IMG/VR virus record: IMGVR_UViG_3300023172_000205
Span: 1-22,821 of that record
Reading direction: 5' to 3' (one strand)
DNA length: 22,821 nucleotides
DNA from: a virus
Shown in pieces: positions 15,616 to 20,736 of the stretch. The notes beneath the pieces are model-generated. The model worked only from the letters and a program-made list of their open reading frames with translations, made no database searches and was not told the DNA's origin. Both the position numbers and the translations under genes were made by a program. Position 1 is the first letter of the stretch. Each line of letters starts with the position of its first letter.

Positions 15616-15923
15616 TAGGTTATGATACTGGGTTTCTTGGGAACCTCGATCTTGCTGAATACTCTATTATATTCCTCAGCAATCTTGTCATTGATGTGTG
15701 CTATAGAAATCAGTTTGTCGATTGCGATGTTGAATGGTTCGTCCTGTTTAGCAGTGGAGAAAAATGTACCAAATGCCAATCCCTGCGGACCATTCATCAG
15801 CACAAGTGCCTTCTCGATACTGATGTATCTCGTGTCGGTCCTGCTAAGATATTTTGCGATGACTTCTTCTCCTGAAGCCAATTTAAGAGTAACTAGATCT
15901 CCATCTTTTATTTTATCAAACAT
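15615..15923 (-). CDS. Sm/SH3-like small beta-barrel protein (tentative)
   Basis: 102 residues. The N-terminal half (DGDLVTLKLASGEEVIAKYL) has the alternating pattern of an Sm/LSm or SH3-like barrel: G-D-x-V-x-L-x-L-x-S-G-E-x-V-x-A-K. LSm proteins bind RNA, but I see no conserved RNA-binding residue set, so this is fold-level only. The C-terminal half is helical (DKIAEEYNRVFSKIEVPKK). An early sigma70-type promoter, TTGACA / 16 bases / TATAAT, ends 6 bases before the ATG (15930-15957), so the message should be leaderless or have almost no leader. This start is the only one compatible with that promoter. It is the first gene of a two-gene unit with 15361-15615. Confidence 0.72.
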   Translation of the reverse strand: MFDKIKDGDLVTLKLASGEEVIAKYLSRTDTRYISIEKALVLMNGPQGLAFGTFFSTAKQDEPFNIAIDKLISIAHINDKIAEEYNRVFSKIEVPKKPSIIT

Positions 15924-15929
15924 AACCTT

Positions 15930-15957
15930 ATTATAAACTATACTAGGCGTTTGTCAA
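15930..15957 (-). promoter_or_regulatory. sigma70-type early promoter, leaderless
   Basis: TTGACA (15952-15957), 16-base spacer, TATAAT (15930-15935), then 6 bases to the ATG at 15923. Perfect consensus hexamers. The expected transcription start coincides with the start codon of the Sm-like gene. Confidence 0.8.
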
Positions 15958-16385
15958 TCATCAAATTTGAAAATATTATCGTATTTGTCATTTAGATATT
16001 TCCTGAGCTCCTTGTCCTTGACATCGAATGGTATTGTGCCCATGAAGAAGATGTCATAACTGTCTGATCCATACTTTCCGATGCCGTGTAAATCTTTGAC
16101 GTCCCACCCATCCCAGTTGAGATATTCTTCAGTCATCCGTCTGATCCTTTTTGGCCTCACATTCCACATGCCCAAAGGTTTCAGCATATTCTGTTGTGTC
16201 TTCAAACTTCCTCGTAGGTACGCTTCGGGATCAGGATACCTCGCGAAAAGTTTTGGTAAGATTATTTTGACGTGTTTCCTATAGGTTTGGTTGAGACAAA
16301 TTACAGCAACCATGTGCTTCCATTCCTTGTTAGGTTCCCGCAACTGTTCCTGGACCATGAGGTGATCCACCATTGGTTTGATCAT
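15954..16385 (-). CDS. MBD4-like HhH-GPD DNA glycosylase
   Basis: 143 residues. It matches the glycosylase domain of vertebrate MBD4 along most of its length, including ICLNQT, LFARYP, LKPLG, RPKRI, EEYL and the helix-hairpin-helix LHGIGKYGSDSYDIF (residues 99-113). Asp108 in the DSY element occupies the catalytic aspartate position. MBD4 removes T (or U) opposite G in deaminated CpG contexts. No four-cysteine Fe-S loop follows, as in MBD4 and unlike EndoIII/MutY. The promoter's -10 ends 6 bases before the ATG at 16385, so translation would be leaderless; Met5 (16373) is an alternative. Its role could be repair of deaminated host or phage DNA, or removal of a modified base (inference). Confidence 0.85.
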   Translation of the reverse strand: MIKPMVDHLMVQEQLREPNKEWKHMVAVICLNQTYRKHVKIILPKLFARYPDPEAYLRGSLKTQQNMLKPLGMWNVRPKRIRRMTEEYLNWDGWDVKDLHGIGKYGSDSYDIFFMGTIPFDVKDKELRKYLNDKYDNIFKFDD

Positions 16386-16391
16386 GTTACA

Positions 16392-16419
16392 ATTTTATAT
16401 GCTATTTGTTTTTTGTCAA
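16392..16419 (-). promoter_or_regulatory. sigma70-type early promoter, leaderless
   Basis: TTGACA (16414-16419, inside the 3' end of the upstream gene), 16-base spacer, TAAAAT (16392-16397), then 6 bases to the ATG of the MBD4-like gene at 16385. Confidence 0.72.
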
Positions 16420-17040
16420 CTGCTTGTTGATGAACCGGGCCATGCCGTCGTAGGTCTCCTGGAACACGTTCGAGTGCTGGCTCCATTCCTTGGGCATCTC
16501 CCAACGGTCATGGTTCACCACGATCCATCTTGTGTCTGGATCTGAGTATCCCATCAACTTGTGGAACTGGTATATCCAGTATGATGGATCAACAGGTCTC
16601 TTGATGTAGGTGTATCCCTCGGAACCCGTATACATGTTGTTGATCTTGCCCTTCTCCAACGGGTGTAGATCGAATCCCAACATGAATATGGCCTTGGGTC
16701 GGAACGTCAGTCCCAACACACCTGCGTATGGTCCTGTGCCCCAGTGGAAAGGTTCGTCCTGTCTCTTCTCTCCCTTATAAGGTAGGTCGGGAAATTTCTT
16801 AACGTTGGGCCAGTGTGCGAACTGGTCCGCCCAATCGTTTCTGGTGTAGATTGTTGTGCCTTTACCAACCGCGTTCGCGGCCTGTTGGCACATATGCCTG
16901 TCAGCACAACAAAGATATTCTGTCACATAGTCTCGGTAGATTGCGTTGCAACCAATTACCGTACTGAACATTTTCAATGGTGAGATATCAAATCCCCTAC
17001 GGCTCTCACCGTTGCCGATTATGGAAACATACTTGGTCAT
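16402..17040 (-). CDS. GNGESR-type putative glycosyltransferase (GT42/DUF115-like), copy 2
   Basis: 212 residues. YVSIIGNGESRRGFDI at the N-terminus, VIGCNAIYRD at about 28-37, and a later GTGPYAGVLGL...IFMLGFDLHP element repeat the motif order of the 11642-12385 protein. The two are therefore paralogues (GT42/DUF115-type Rossmann fold by motif recall). This copy is shorter and its C-terminus is divergent (NHDRWEMPKEWSQHS), so donor or acceptor may differ. It is flanked by the glycosylase and a small unknown. The -35 box of the early glycosylase promoter (16414-16419) lies inside its 3' end. Upstream, 81 bases hold a weak hairpin-like ACAG/CTGT repeat (17071-17082) and a TTAAAT six bases before the ATG without a good -35. 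Confidence 0.68.
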   Translation of the reverse strand: MTKYVSIIGNGESRRGFDISPLKMFSTVIGCNAIYRDYVTEYLCCADRHMCQQAANAVGKGTTIYTRNDWADQFAHWPNVKKFPDLPYKGEKRQDEPFHWGTGPYAGVLGLTFRPKAIFMLGFDLHPLEKGKINNMYTGSEGYTYIKRPVDPSYWIYQFHKLMGYSDPDTRWIVVNHDRWEMPKEWSQHSNVFQETYDGMARFINKQLTKNK

Positions 17041-17121
17041 AATGCTATTTAATCACCCCTTTAAACGCACACAGGCGTCTGTATACTGCTGGTAAAATTG
17101 AAATAGGAATAGTTGTACATA

Positions 17122-17376
17122 TCACTCATTTCCGTTGATTAAATGCCATACGGTGAGATATTTGTCCCAGGCCTTTTGCAGTGTTGGATACTTCCTCCTC
17201 AGTGCTATGGCCTCTACTCCCACCATTTCCGCCTCCTCGTATGCCCGTTCCTCATCCTTGGCCTTCTGCGATTGTTCTACCAAGATCCTGTCACCATTTG
17301 GTAATTGTTCATACACTGTTTCTCCTTCATCTGGCGAAACGTAAATGGGATTGATCCTTCTTGCTTTTCTTGGCAT
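17122..17376 (-). CDS. hypothetical small protein
   Basis: 84 residues beginning MPRKARRINPIYVSPDEGE. A short basic and polar N-terminal part is followed by a charged helix (QSQKAKDEERAYEEAEMVGV) and a C-terminal helix ending KYLTVWHLINGNE. No membrane segment or catalytic motif is visible. The ATG overlaps the stop of the HIT-like gene in TGATG (17374-17378), so the two are translationally coupled. It may be a small adaptor or a regulatory protein, with no family evidence. Confidence 0.65.
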   Translation of the reverse strand: MPRKARRINPIYVSPDEGETVYEQLPNGDRILVEQSQKAKDEERAYEEAEMVGVEAIALRRKYPTLQKAWDKYLTVWHLINGNE

Positions 17377-17777
17377 CAGTAATATTTCTTGTGATCGGCA
17401 CCCGGGTGTGCATGTCTCATTCCACCAATCTTAGGAGAATCACCCTTGTGTCTTGGTATGAAGTGTATGTGTGGCCACATGATGGTCTGCCCTGCTGGTA
17501 TTCCTATGTTCATGCCAATGTTGAATCCTGCTATCTTGCCCGCCTTGATCTGCTCATTTCCGTAGTCGTACGCCATGCCGTAGGACCTGCCCACGAAATG
17601 TGCATTGTTCTCCTTGGGTATGAATAGTTTGTGTCCTGGCACGCACGGATAACGATCATTGAAAACGAAAGTGAAATCTGATTCCATGATGGGCGTGTCA
17701 TTGCCCATCCACACGCTCTCGTCTACACTGTTGACTGGTTCATATTCTTTCTTGTAGATAGGTTTTTTCGATGGCAT
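17376..17777 (-). CDS. HIT-family protein with altered histidine triad
   Basis: 133 residues. It has the HIT layout: an early FVFNDRYPCVPGHKLFIPK strand-turn, a central FNIGMNIGIPAGQT, and the active-site loop MWPHIHFIPRHKGD (residues 100-113). In typical HIT hydrolases (Ap4A/Fhit/HINT) this loop reads H-x-H-x-H with the middle His catalytic. Here the first His is Trp101, with His103 and His105 retained. A nucleotidyl hydrolase/transferase role on a dinucleoside or nucleoside-phosphate is likely, but activity could be altered. The gene begins inside the 17740-18099 frame (38-base overlap). It sits upstream of a small unknown in the same operon and is probably transcribed from the promoter at 18631-18659. 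Confidence 0.82.
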   Translation of the reverse strand: MPSKKPIYKKEYEPVNSVDESVWMGNDTPIMESDFTFVFNDRYPCVPGHKLFIPKENNAHFVGRSYGMAYDYGNEQIKAGKIAGFNIGMNIGIPAGQTIMWPHIHFIPRHKGDSPKIGGMRHAHPGADHKKYY

Positions 17778-18099
17778 TGGTTTCTATGATTCCTATCCTT
17801 ATATTACTAGAATTTGGCCTGTGTTGCAACCTGATTTGATCCCATGTCTTGGTTTTTGGCACTGCTGGATTGTACTCCCATACGCCCAGTAGATTTACCA
17901 GGGCCTTCCTGACCTTCTCCGCACCGCCGTGTTTCTTACAGGTGTCGGACCTGCCCACGTGTACCACTTTGTTTCCGATCTTAATTTTGTAGACACATTT
18001 CAGTCTGATCCATTTGGTCTTGTGGTTCTTGCTGTGCCGGATCTTGAAACCTTCTATGTGGTATAGGTCTTCTATCGTGTACCACTTAATATCTGACAT
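17740..18099 (-). CDS. hypothetical protein, 119 aa, weak GIY-YIG-like resemblance
   Basis: 119 residues, basic and beta/alpha mixed. The N-terminal half (LKCVYKIKIGNKVVHVGRSDT) has a distant look of a GIY-YIG fold (VYK ... VHVGRS), and a Lys/Arg-rich helix (KKHGGAEKVRKALVNLL) follows. The catalytic Arg/Glu spacing cannot be confirmed, so I do not call it a nuclease. It overlaps the exonuclease gene by 14 bases upstream and the HIT gene by 38 bases downstream, which means tight transcriptional and translational coupling. TTAAATATT lies 5 bases before the ATG but within the preceding coding end, so it is weak as a promoter. Confidence 0.65.
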   Translation of the reverse strand: MSDIKWYTIEDLYHIEGFKIRHSKNHKTKWIRLKCVYKIKIGNKVVHVGRSDTCKKHGGAEKVRKALVNLLGVWEYNPAVPKTKTWDQIRLQHRPNSSNIRIGIIETNAIEKTYLQERI

Positions 18100-18625
18100 T
18101 TTTAATATTTAATTGTGCGTAGACCTTCTGTACTTTTTTGGCCTGGAAGTAACAGTCTTCCAGAGCGTTGTGAAGTCCTGTTCTTTTCTCATTTGGATCT
18201 CTAGGAACCAATGAAAACAAAGTCCTGGAATCTCTGATCTGCCAGTACTGCCATGGTTGTGGATGTCCCAGTTGTGTGTATAAATTCTGTAGTATTGCGT
18301 AGTCGAACAATGGTCCTTGGCACCAGAAAACGTCCACTCCGACTGACCACTTATTGATGGTCTTGATCATGGCATCCAGACTTATCCTGTCCCGGTCGCC
18401 CAATGCCTCTTCCATGATCTCAGGATCTTGTCGGCCCCACCAGTCAAGTGTGTCCTGCATCACGTCTCTGCCCATTTCCGTCTGTGAGTCAACGTCCACA
18501 CGGAAGTACATGCCCTGTGAGGGTTCCGCCGTTGTGTATGGATCGAACTTGACACCACCAACGGTCAGTACGGTGGCGTTGGGATTAGTGCTTAAGGTCT
18601 CTAGATCTATCATTGCGTGGATCAT
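18086..18625 (-). CDS. dexA-like: DexA-like 3'-5' exonuclease (DnaQ fold)
   Basis: 179 residues with DEDDh-type exonuclease motifs in order: ExoI MIDLETL near the N-terminus (Asp/Glu metal ligands), ExoII in the CQGPLFDYAIL segment, and ExoIII HNALEDCYFQ (His, then Asp four residues later). Length and motif spacing resemble T4 DexA (exonuclease A) and cyanophage relatives. The expected role is 3'-to-5' degradation of single-stranded DNA. I chose the ATG at 18625 because the sigma70 -10 (18631-18636) ends only 5 bases upstream, making the message practically leaderless; the next ATG, at 18613, is an alternative. A TTG at 18631 lies inside the -10 and is rejected. The downstream operon includes the HIT protein. 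Confidence 0.85.
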   Translation of the reverse strand: MIHAMIDLETLSTNPNATVLTVGGVKFDPYTTAEPSQGMYFRVDVDSQTEMGRDVMQDTLDWWGRQDPEIMEEALGDRDRISLDAMIKTINKWSVGVDVFWCQGPLFDYAILQNLYTQLGHPQPWQYWQIRDSRTLFSLVPRDPNEKRTGLHNALEDCYFQAKKVQKVYAQLNIKNVRY

Positions 18626-18630
18626 ACACA

Positions 18631-18659
18631 ATTATACTGTGGAAAAGTGGTAATGTCAA
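18631..18659 (-). promoter_or_regulatory. sigma70-type early promoter, leaderless
   Basis: TTGACA (18654-18659), 17-base spacer, TATAAT (18631-18636), then 5 bases to the ATG at 18625 of the DexA-like gene. Perfect consensus; it lies in the 41-base gap after the radical SAM gene. Confidence 0.82.
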
Positions 18660-18666
18660 TCAGGGA

Positions 18667-19806
18667 CTATAGTCCACACCAGTTTCTAAATGATTCCGGA
18701 AGGAAGTTTAAATCTATTGATCTTCTTTTGGAGAAATCTTTTAGATAAGTGCTTATATCTGCTCTCTCTGTTGCTGTTGGGGTGGTTTCGATAGATTTAA
18801 TAAATTTATTTACTTGGAGGTCATTACTGTATTTGTTCATCTTTTCTAACACCTGCTTTTTACTATTGTCGTCAAGCACATGTGGCATCATGTGCGGCCG
18901 TTCGGTCAACGGGTTTGTCCTGATAGGATATCTCTTAAAAACTTCATAAAAATTAGCGAAGTCTAAATAAGATATATTAGATATTACAGAGGTGAACTCT
19001 ATTTCATTGCCATACTCCTCCAGCATTTTCACCCTTTGTTGGAAATCACTCCATGTGTGGCCGTATCTCAAAAGTTCAAAATAACTGCCTGTGGCCTCTG
19101 CTGACAGTATGAACTTTATTTTACGATGCTTAAACTTTTCAAGAAAATTTGCCAGCCTGTTGGCACTGATTCCTAGTCCCGAGGTGATGCTTATTTTTTT
19201 GTCCTCTGCACTTTCTATTATTTTTGAAATTGCATTGTTTAATAATGGTTCTCCTCCCAATAAAGATAACTCAGTGATATCAGACATAGAGATCTCTTTT
19301 AATAATAGCCTCAGGAATTTTGTTTCGGTGCTACGTGACTTCTGTTTCATCTTTGACCATAATTTTGCCCAGGCGTCATTTTGTATTGTTAAGCCGCTCA
19401 TCTGGTAATCTCCATTTTTTTCTATATCTTTCTGCCAGGATGAACTAAATTCGGGTCCACAGTACATACAGGTAAGGTTACAGTCTGTTGAAAGAGATAT
19501 ACTGAGATTCCTTAGCGGAGCCATGGGATCATTTATGTACGTCGGTTGCTGTATTTCTAACCTTTTGCTGGATAAACCTTTTTCTTCGTATTTGTAACAA
19601 CCAAAATGGCATGATTTGCAGGATTTATCTTCGAGCATGGTTTTACGATCATCAAGCATGGTATCGGTGTAAAATAGTTTTCCTGGGTTGGCTTCTAGCC
19701 AATCAAGATTGATTCTTTCTGGCAAGGCGTTACAGCAGTTGTACAGCAATCTGCTTTGAACGTGTACCTGTAGGTCAGTAAATTTAGCAGAACAGTAGTA
19801 ATCCAT
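18667..19806 (-). CDS. radical SAM enzyme with extra Cys clusters
   Basis: 379 residues from ATG 19806 (MDYYCSAKFTDLQ). It contains the radical SAM CxxxCxxC motif CNLTCMYC (residues about 109-116), which binds [4Fe-4S] and S-adenosylmethionine. N-terminal YNCCNALPE and the Cys-rich SCKSCHFGC (C-x2-C-x3-C) could ligate an auxiliary cluster, as in twitch/SPASM-type enzymes. A GGEPLL loop is the usual SAM-binding GGE. The likely chemistry is radical modification of a peptide or small molecule, with no target identified. The promoter (TTTACA / 17 / TTAAAT) ends 6 bases before the ATG, suggesting leaderless early expression. The HesB-like carrier at 12385-12720 may supply Fe-S clusters. The longer frame to 19908 is rejected for lack of a start context. 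Confidence 0.88.
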   Translation of the reverse strand: MDYYCSAKFTDLQVHVQSRLLYNCCNALPERINLDWLEANPGKLFYTDTMLDDRKTMLEDKSCKSCHFGCYKYEEKGLSSKRLEIQQPTYINDPMAPLRNLSISLSTDCNLTCMYCGPEFSSSWQKDIEKNGDYQMSGLTIQNDAWAKLWSKMKQKSRSTETKFLRLLLKEISMSDITELSLLGGEPLLNNAISKIIESAEDKKISITSGLGISANRLANFLEKFKHRKIKFILSAEATGSYFELLRYGHTWSDFQQRVKMLEEYGNEIEFTSVISNISYLDFANFYEVFKRYPIRTNPLTERPHMMPHVLDDNSKKQVLEKMNKYSNDLQVNKFIKSIETTPTATERADISTYLKDFSKRRSIDLNFLPESFRNWCGL

Positions 19807-19812
19807 GCTTAT

Positions 19813-19841
19813 ATTTAAATTAAGTTGCGATGGTGTGTAAA
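19813..19841 (-). promoter_or_regulatory. candidate early promoter, leaderless
   Basis: TTTACA (19836-19841), 17-base spacer, TTAAAT (19813-19818), 6 bases to ATG 19806 of the radical SAM gene. Weaker hexamers, but the same geometry as the three clearer examples. Confidence 0.5.
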
Positions 19842-20063
19842 TTAAGCGTCGTCGCCGATCTTGTAGTGGTCCTGGTATTCCTTGAACTGTGCTTCTGTGA
19901 GGCACCATATCTCACCTGAGCTCTGTGGGAAATTGATCATTGCGTATTCCTTCACTTCCGCACCCGAGGCCTCGCACAATGCTTTGGTGTCATAGAGTTT
20001 CTGTTCGTACACGCTCTCACAGGCTCCCGCCATGCACATGTAGACCACTAAAATAAATTTCAT
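19842..20063 (-). CDS. small secreted Cys-containing protein
   Basis: 73 residues. The N-terminus MKFILVVYMCMAGACES looks like a short signal sequence, and Cys at 10, 15 and later positions (about 30 and 54) are available for disulfides. A near-lipobox (A-G-A-C) is weak evidence for lipidation. The remainder is hydrophilic and ends YKIGDDA. A late box TTAAATAC starts 12 bases before the ATG (gap of 4), identical in spacing to that of the zinc-ribbon gene, so expression should be late. Related small periplasmic proteins occur in marine T4-like phages (recollection, no name). Possible roles are envelope modification or lysis/superinfection control. Confidence in the reading frame is good, in function low. 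Confidence 0.7.
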   Translation of the reverse strand: MKFILVVYMCMAGACESVYEQKLYDTKALCEASGAEVKEYAMINFPQSSGEIWCLTEAQFKEYQDHYKIGDDA

Positions 20064-20067
20064 AAAA

Positions 20068-20075
20068 GTATTTAA
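20068..20075 (-). promoter_or_regulatory. late promoter box (TAAATAC)
   Basis: TTAAATAC on the minus strand, 4 bases before the ATG of the small secreted protein (19842-20063), the same gap as for the plus-strand zinc-ribbon gene. Confidence 0.6.
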
Positions 20076-20115
20076 GATAGGCTAAAATTGATAAAACTAG
20101 CACATCTGTATGTTG

Positions 20116-20123
20116 GTAAATAC
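20116..20123 (+). promoter_or_regulatory. late promoter box (TAAATAC)
   Basis: GTAAATAC on the plus strand, 9 bases before ATG 20133, which fixes the start of the first membrane protein. It diverges from the minus-strand box at 20068-20075. Confidence 0.6.
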
Positions 20124-20132
20124 ACGCACATT

Positions 20133-20411
20133 ATGGATTTCGTGACATTCATCGCAGAAGTGGGTTTCCCAATAGCAGGTGCCATAGCGGCAGGTGCCTT
20201 CGTGTTCATCACGCTGAAATTCATTTTAGCAAGTGTGACGGGATCTGTGAACAGTCTGAAGGCCATAATTGGTGCACTGGACAACAGGGTGCAGACCATG
20301 AACAATGACCTGGTCAAGATAGATGCACTGTTGAGTTACGTATTAAAGATCAGACCCAACGCGGACAGGTTGGCCGCAAACGAGGGCAAGAACGATGCTA
20401 GACGCGACTAA
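20133..20411 (+). CDS. small membrane coiled-coil protein (holin-like), copy 1
   Basis: 92 residues starting MDFVTFIAEVGFPIAGAI. I chose ATG 20133 because the late box GTAAATAC (20116-20123) lies just 9 bases upstream and the upstream Met at 20088 precedes the promoter. One strongly hydrophobic segment (about 10-35) is followed by a charged helix (DNRVQTMNNDLVKIDALL). The next gene encodes a paralogue with the same 'FGFPI + TM + coiled-coil' layout. Size, single membrane segment, charged cytoplasmic tail and late promoter fit a holin-like or membrane-organising role, without direct proof. The stop overlaps the next gene by 17 bases. Confidence 0.75.
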   Translation: MDFVTFIAEVGFPIAGAIAAGAFVFITLKFILASVTGSVNSLKAIIGALDNRVQTMNNDLVKIDALLSYVLKIRPNADRLAANEGKNDARRD

Positions 20412-20736
20412 CGATATAGTGACAATGATCAAGGATTTTGGTTTTCCTATCGTGGCCGCGATGGGATTGGGTTACTTCGTGTACTACATATGGAAATGGG
20501 TGACTGAAGAGATCAAACCGGTGTTGGGTGATGCATCATCAACACTGATAAAACTCGTGGACAGAATAAGAATGTTAGACAATGATATGATAAGATTGAA
20601 CACAAAACTTTCAATGGTGCTAGAGTATAAGGAAGAAATCATAAAGTCTGGACGTTCAGACGAGTTAGACGAGATACTTGCCAAATACAAAACAAAATCT
20701 GAGAGCTTCGACTCCACAGGCGATACAAAAAAATAA
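20395..20736 (+). CDS. small membrane coiled-coil protein (holin-like), copy 2
   Basis: 113 residues. KDFGFPIVAAMGLGYFVYYI gives one transmembrane segment near residues 14-33, followed by WKWVTEEIKPV and a long charged helix (DNDMIRLNTKLSMVLEYKEE) like copy 1, plus a polar tail KTKSESFDSTGDTKK. The pair likely forms homo- or hetero-oligomers through the helix. Translation starts within the previous gene (17-base overlap), with GGGCAAGAA upstream. Its stop directly abuts that of the convergent CHASE2-cyclase gene (TAA at 20734-20736; minus-strand stop at 20737-20739), leaving no intergenic space. Function is inferred only from topology. Confidence 0.75.
   Translation: MLDATNDIVTMIKDFGFPIVAAMGLGYFVYYIWKWVTEEIKPVLGDASSTLIKLVDRIRMLDNDMIRLNTKLSMVLEYKEEIIKSGRSDELDEILAKYKTKSESFDSTGDTKK

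Noticed and set aside
17047-17052. Early promoter before the gene at 16402-17040
   Set aside because: TTAAAT lies 6 bases before the ATG, as at the radical SAM gene, but no -35 resembling TTGACA is found at 16-18 bases.
17071-17082. Hairpin ACAG-GCGT-CTGT as a terminator or operator
   Set aside because: The stem is only four base pairs with no T-run after it; too weak to call.
17740-18099. GIY-YIG endonuclease
   Set aside because: Only a loose VYK...VHVG resemblance; the catalytic Arg and Glu cannot be placed, so I left it hypothetical.
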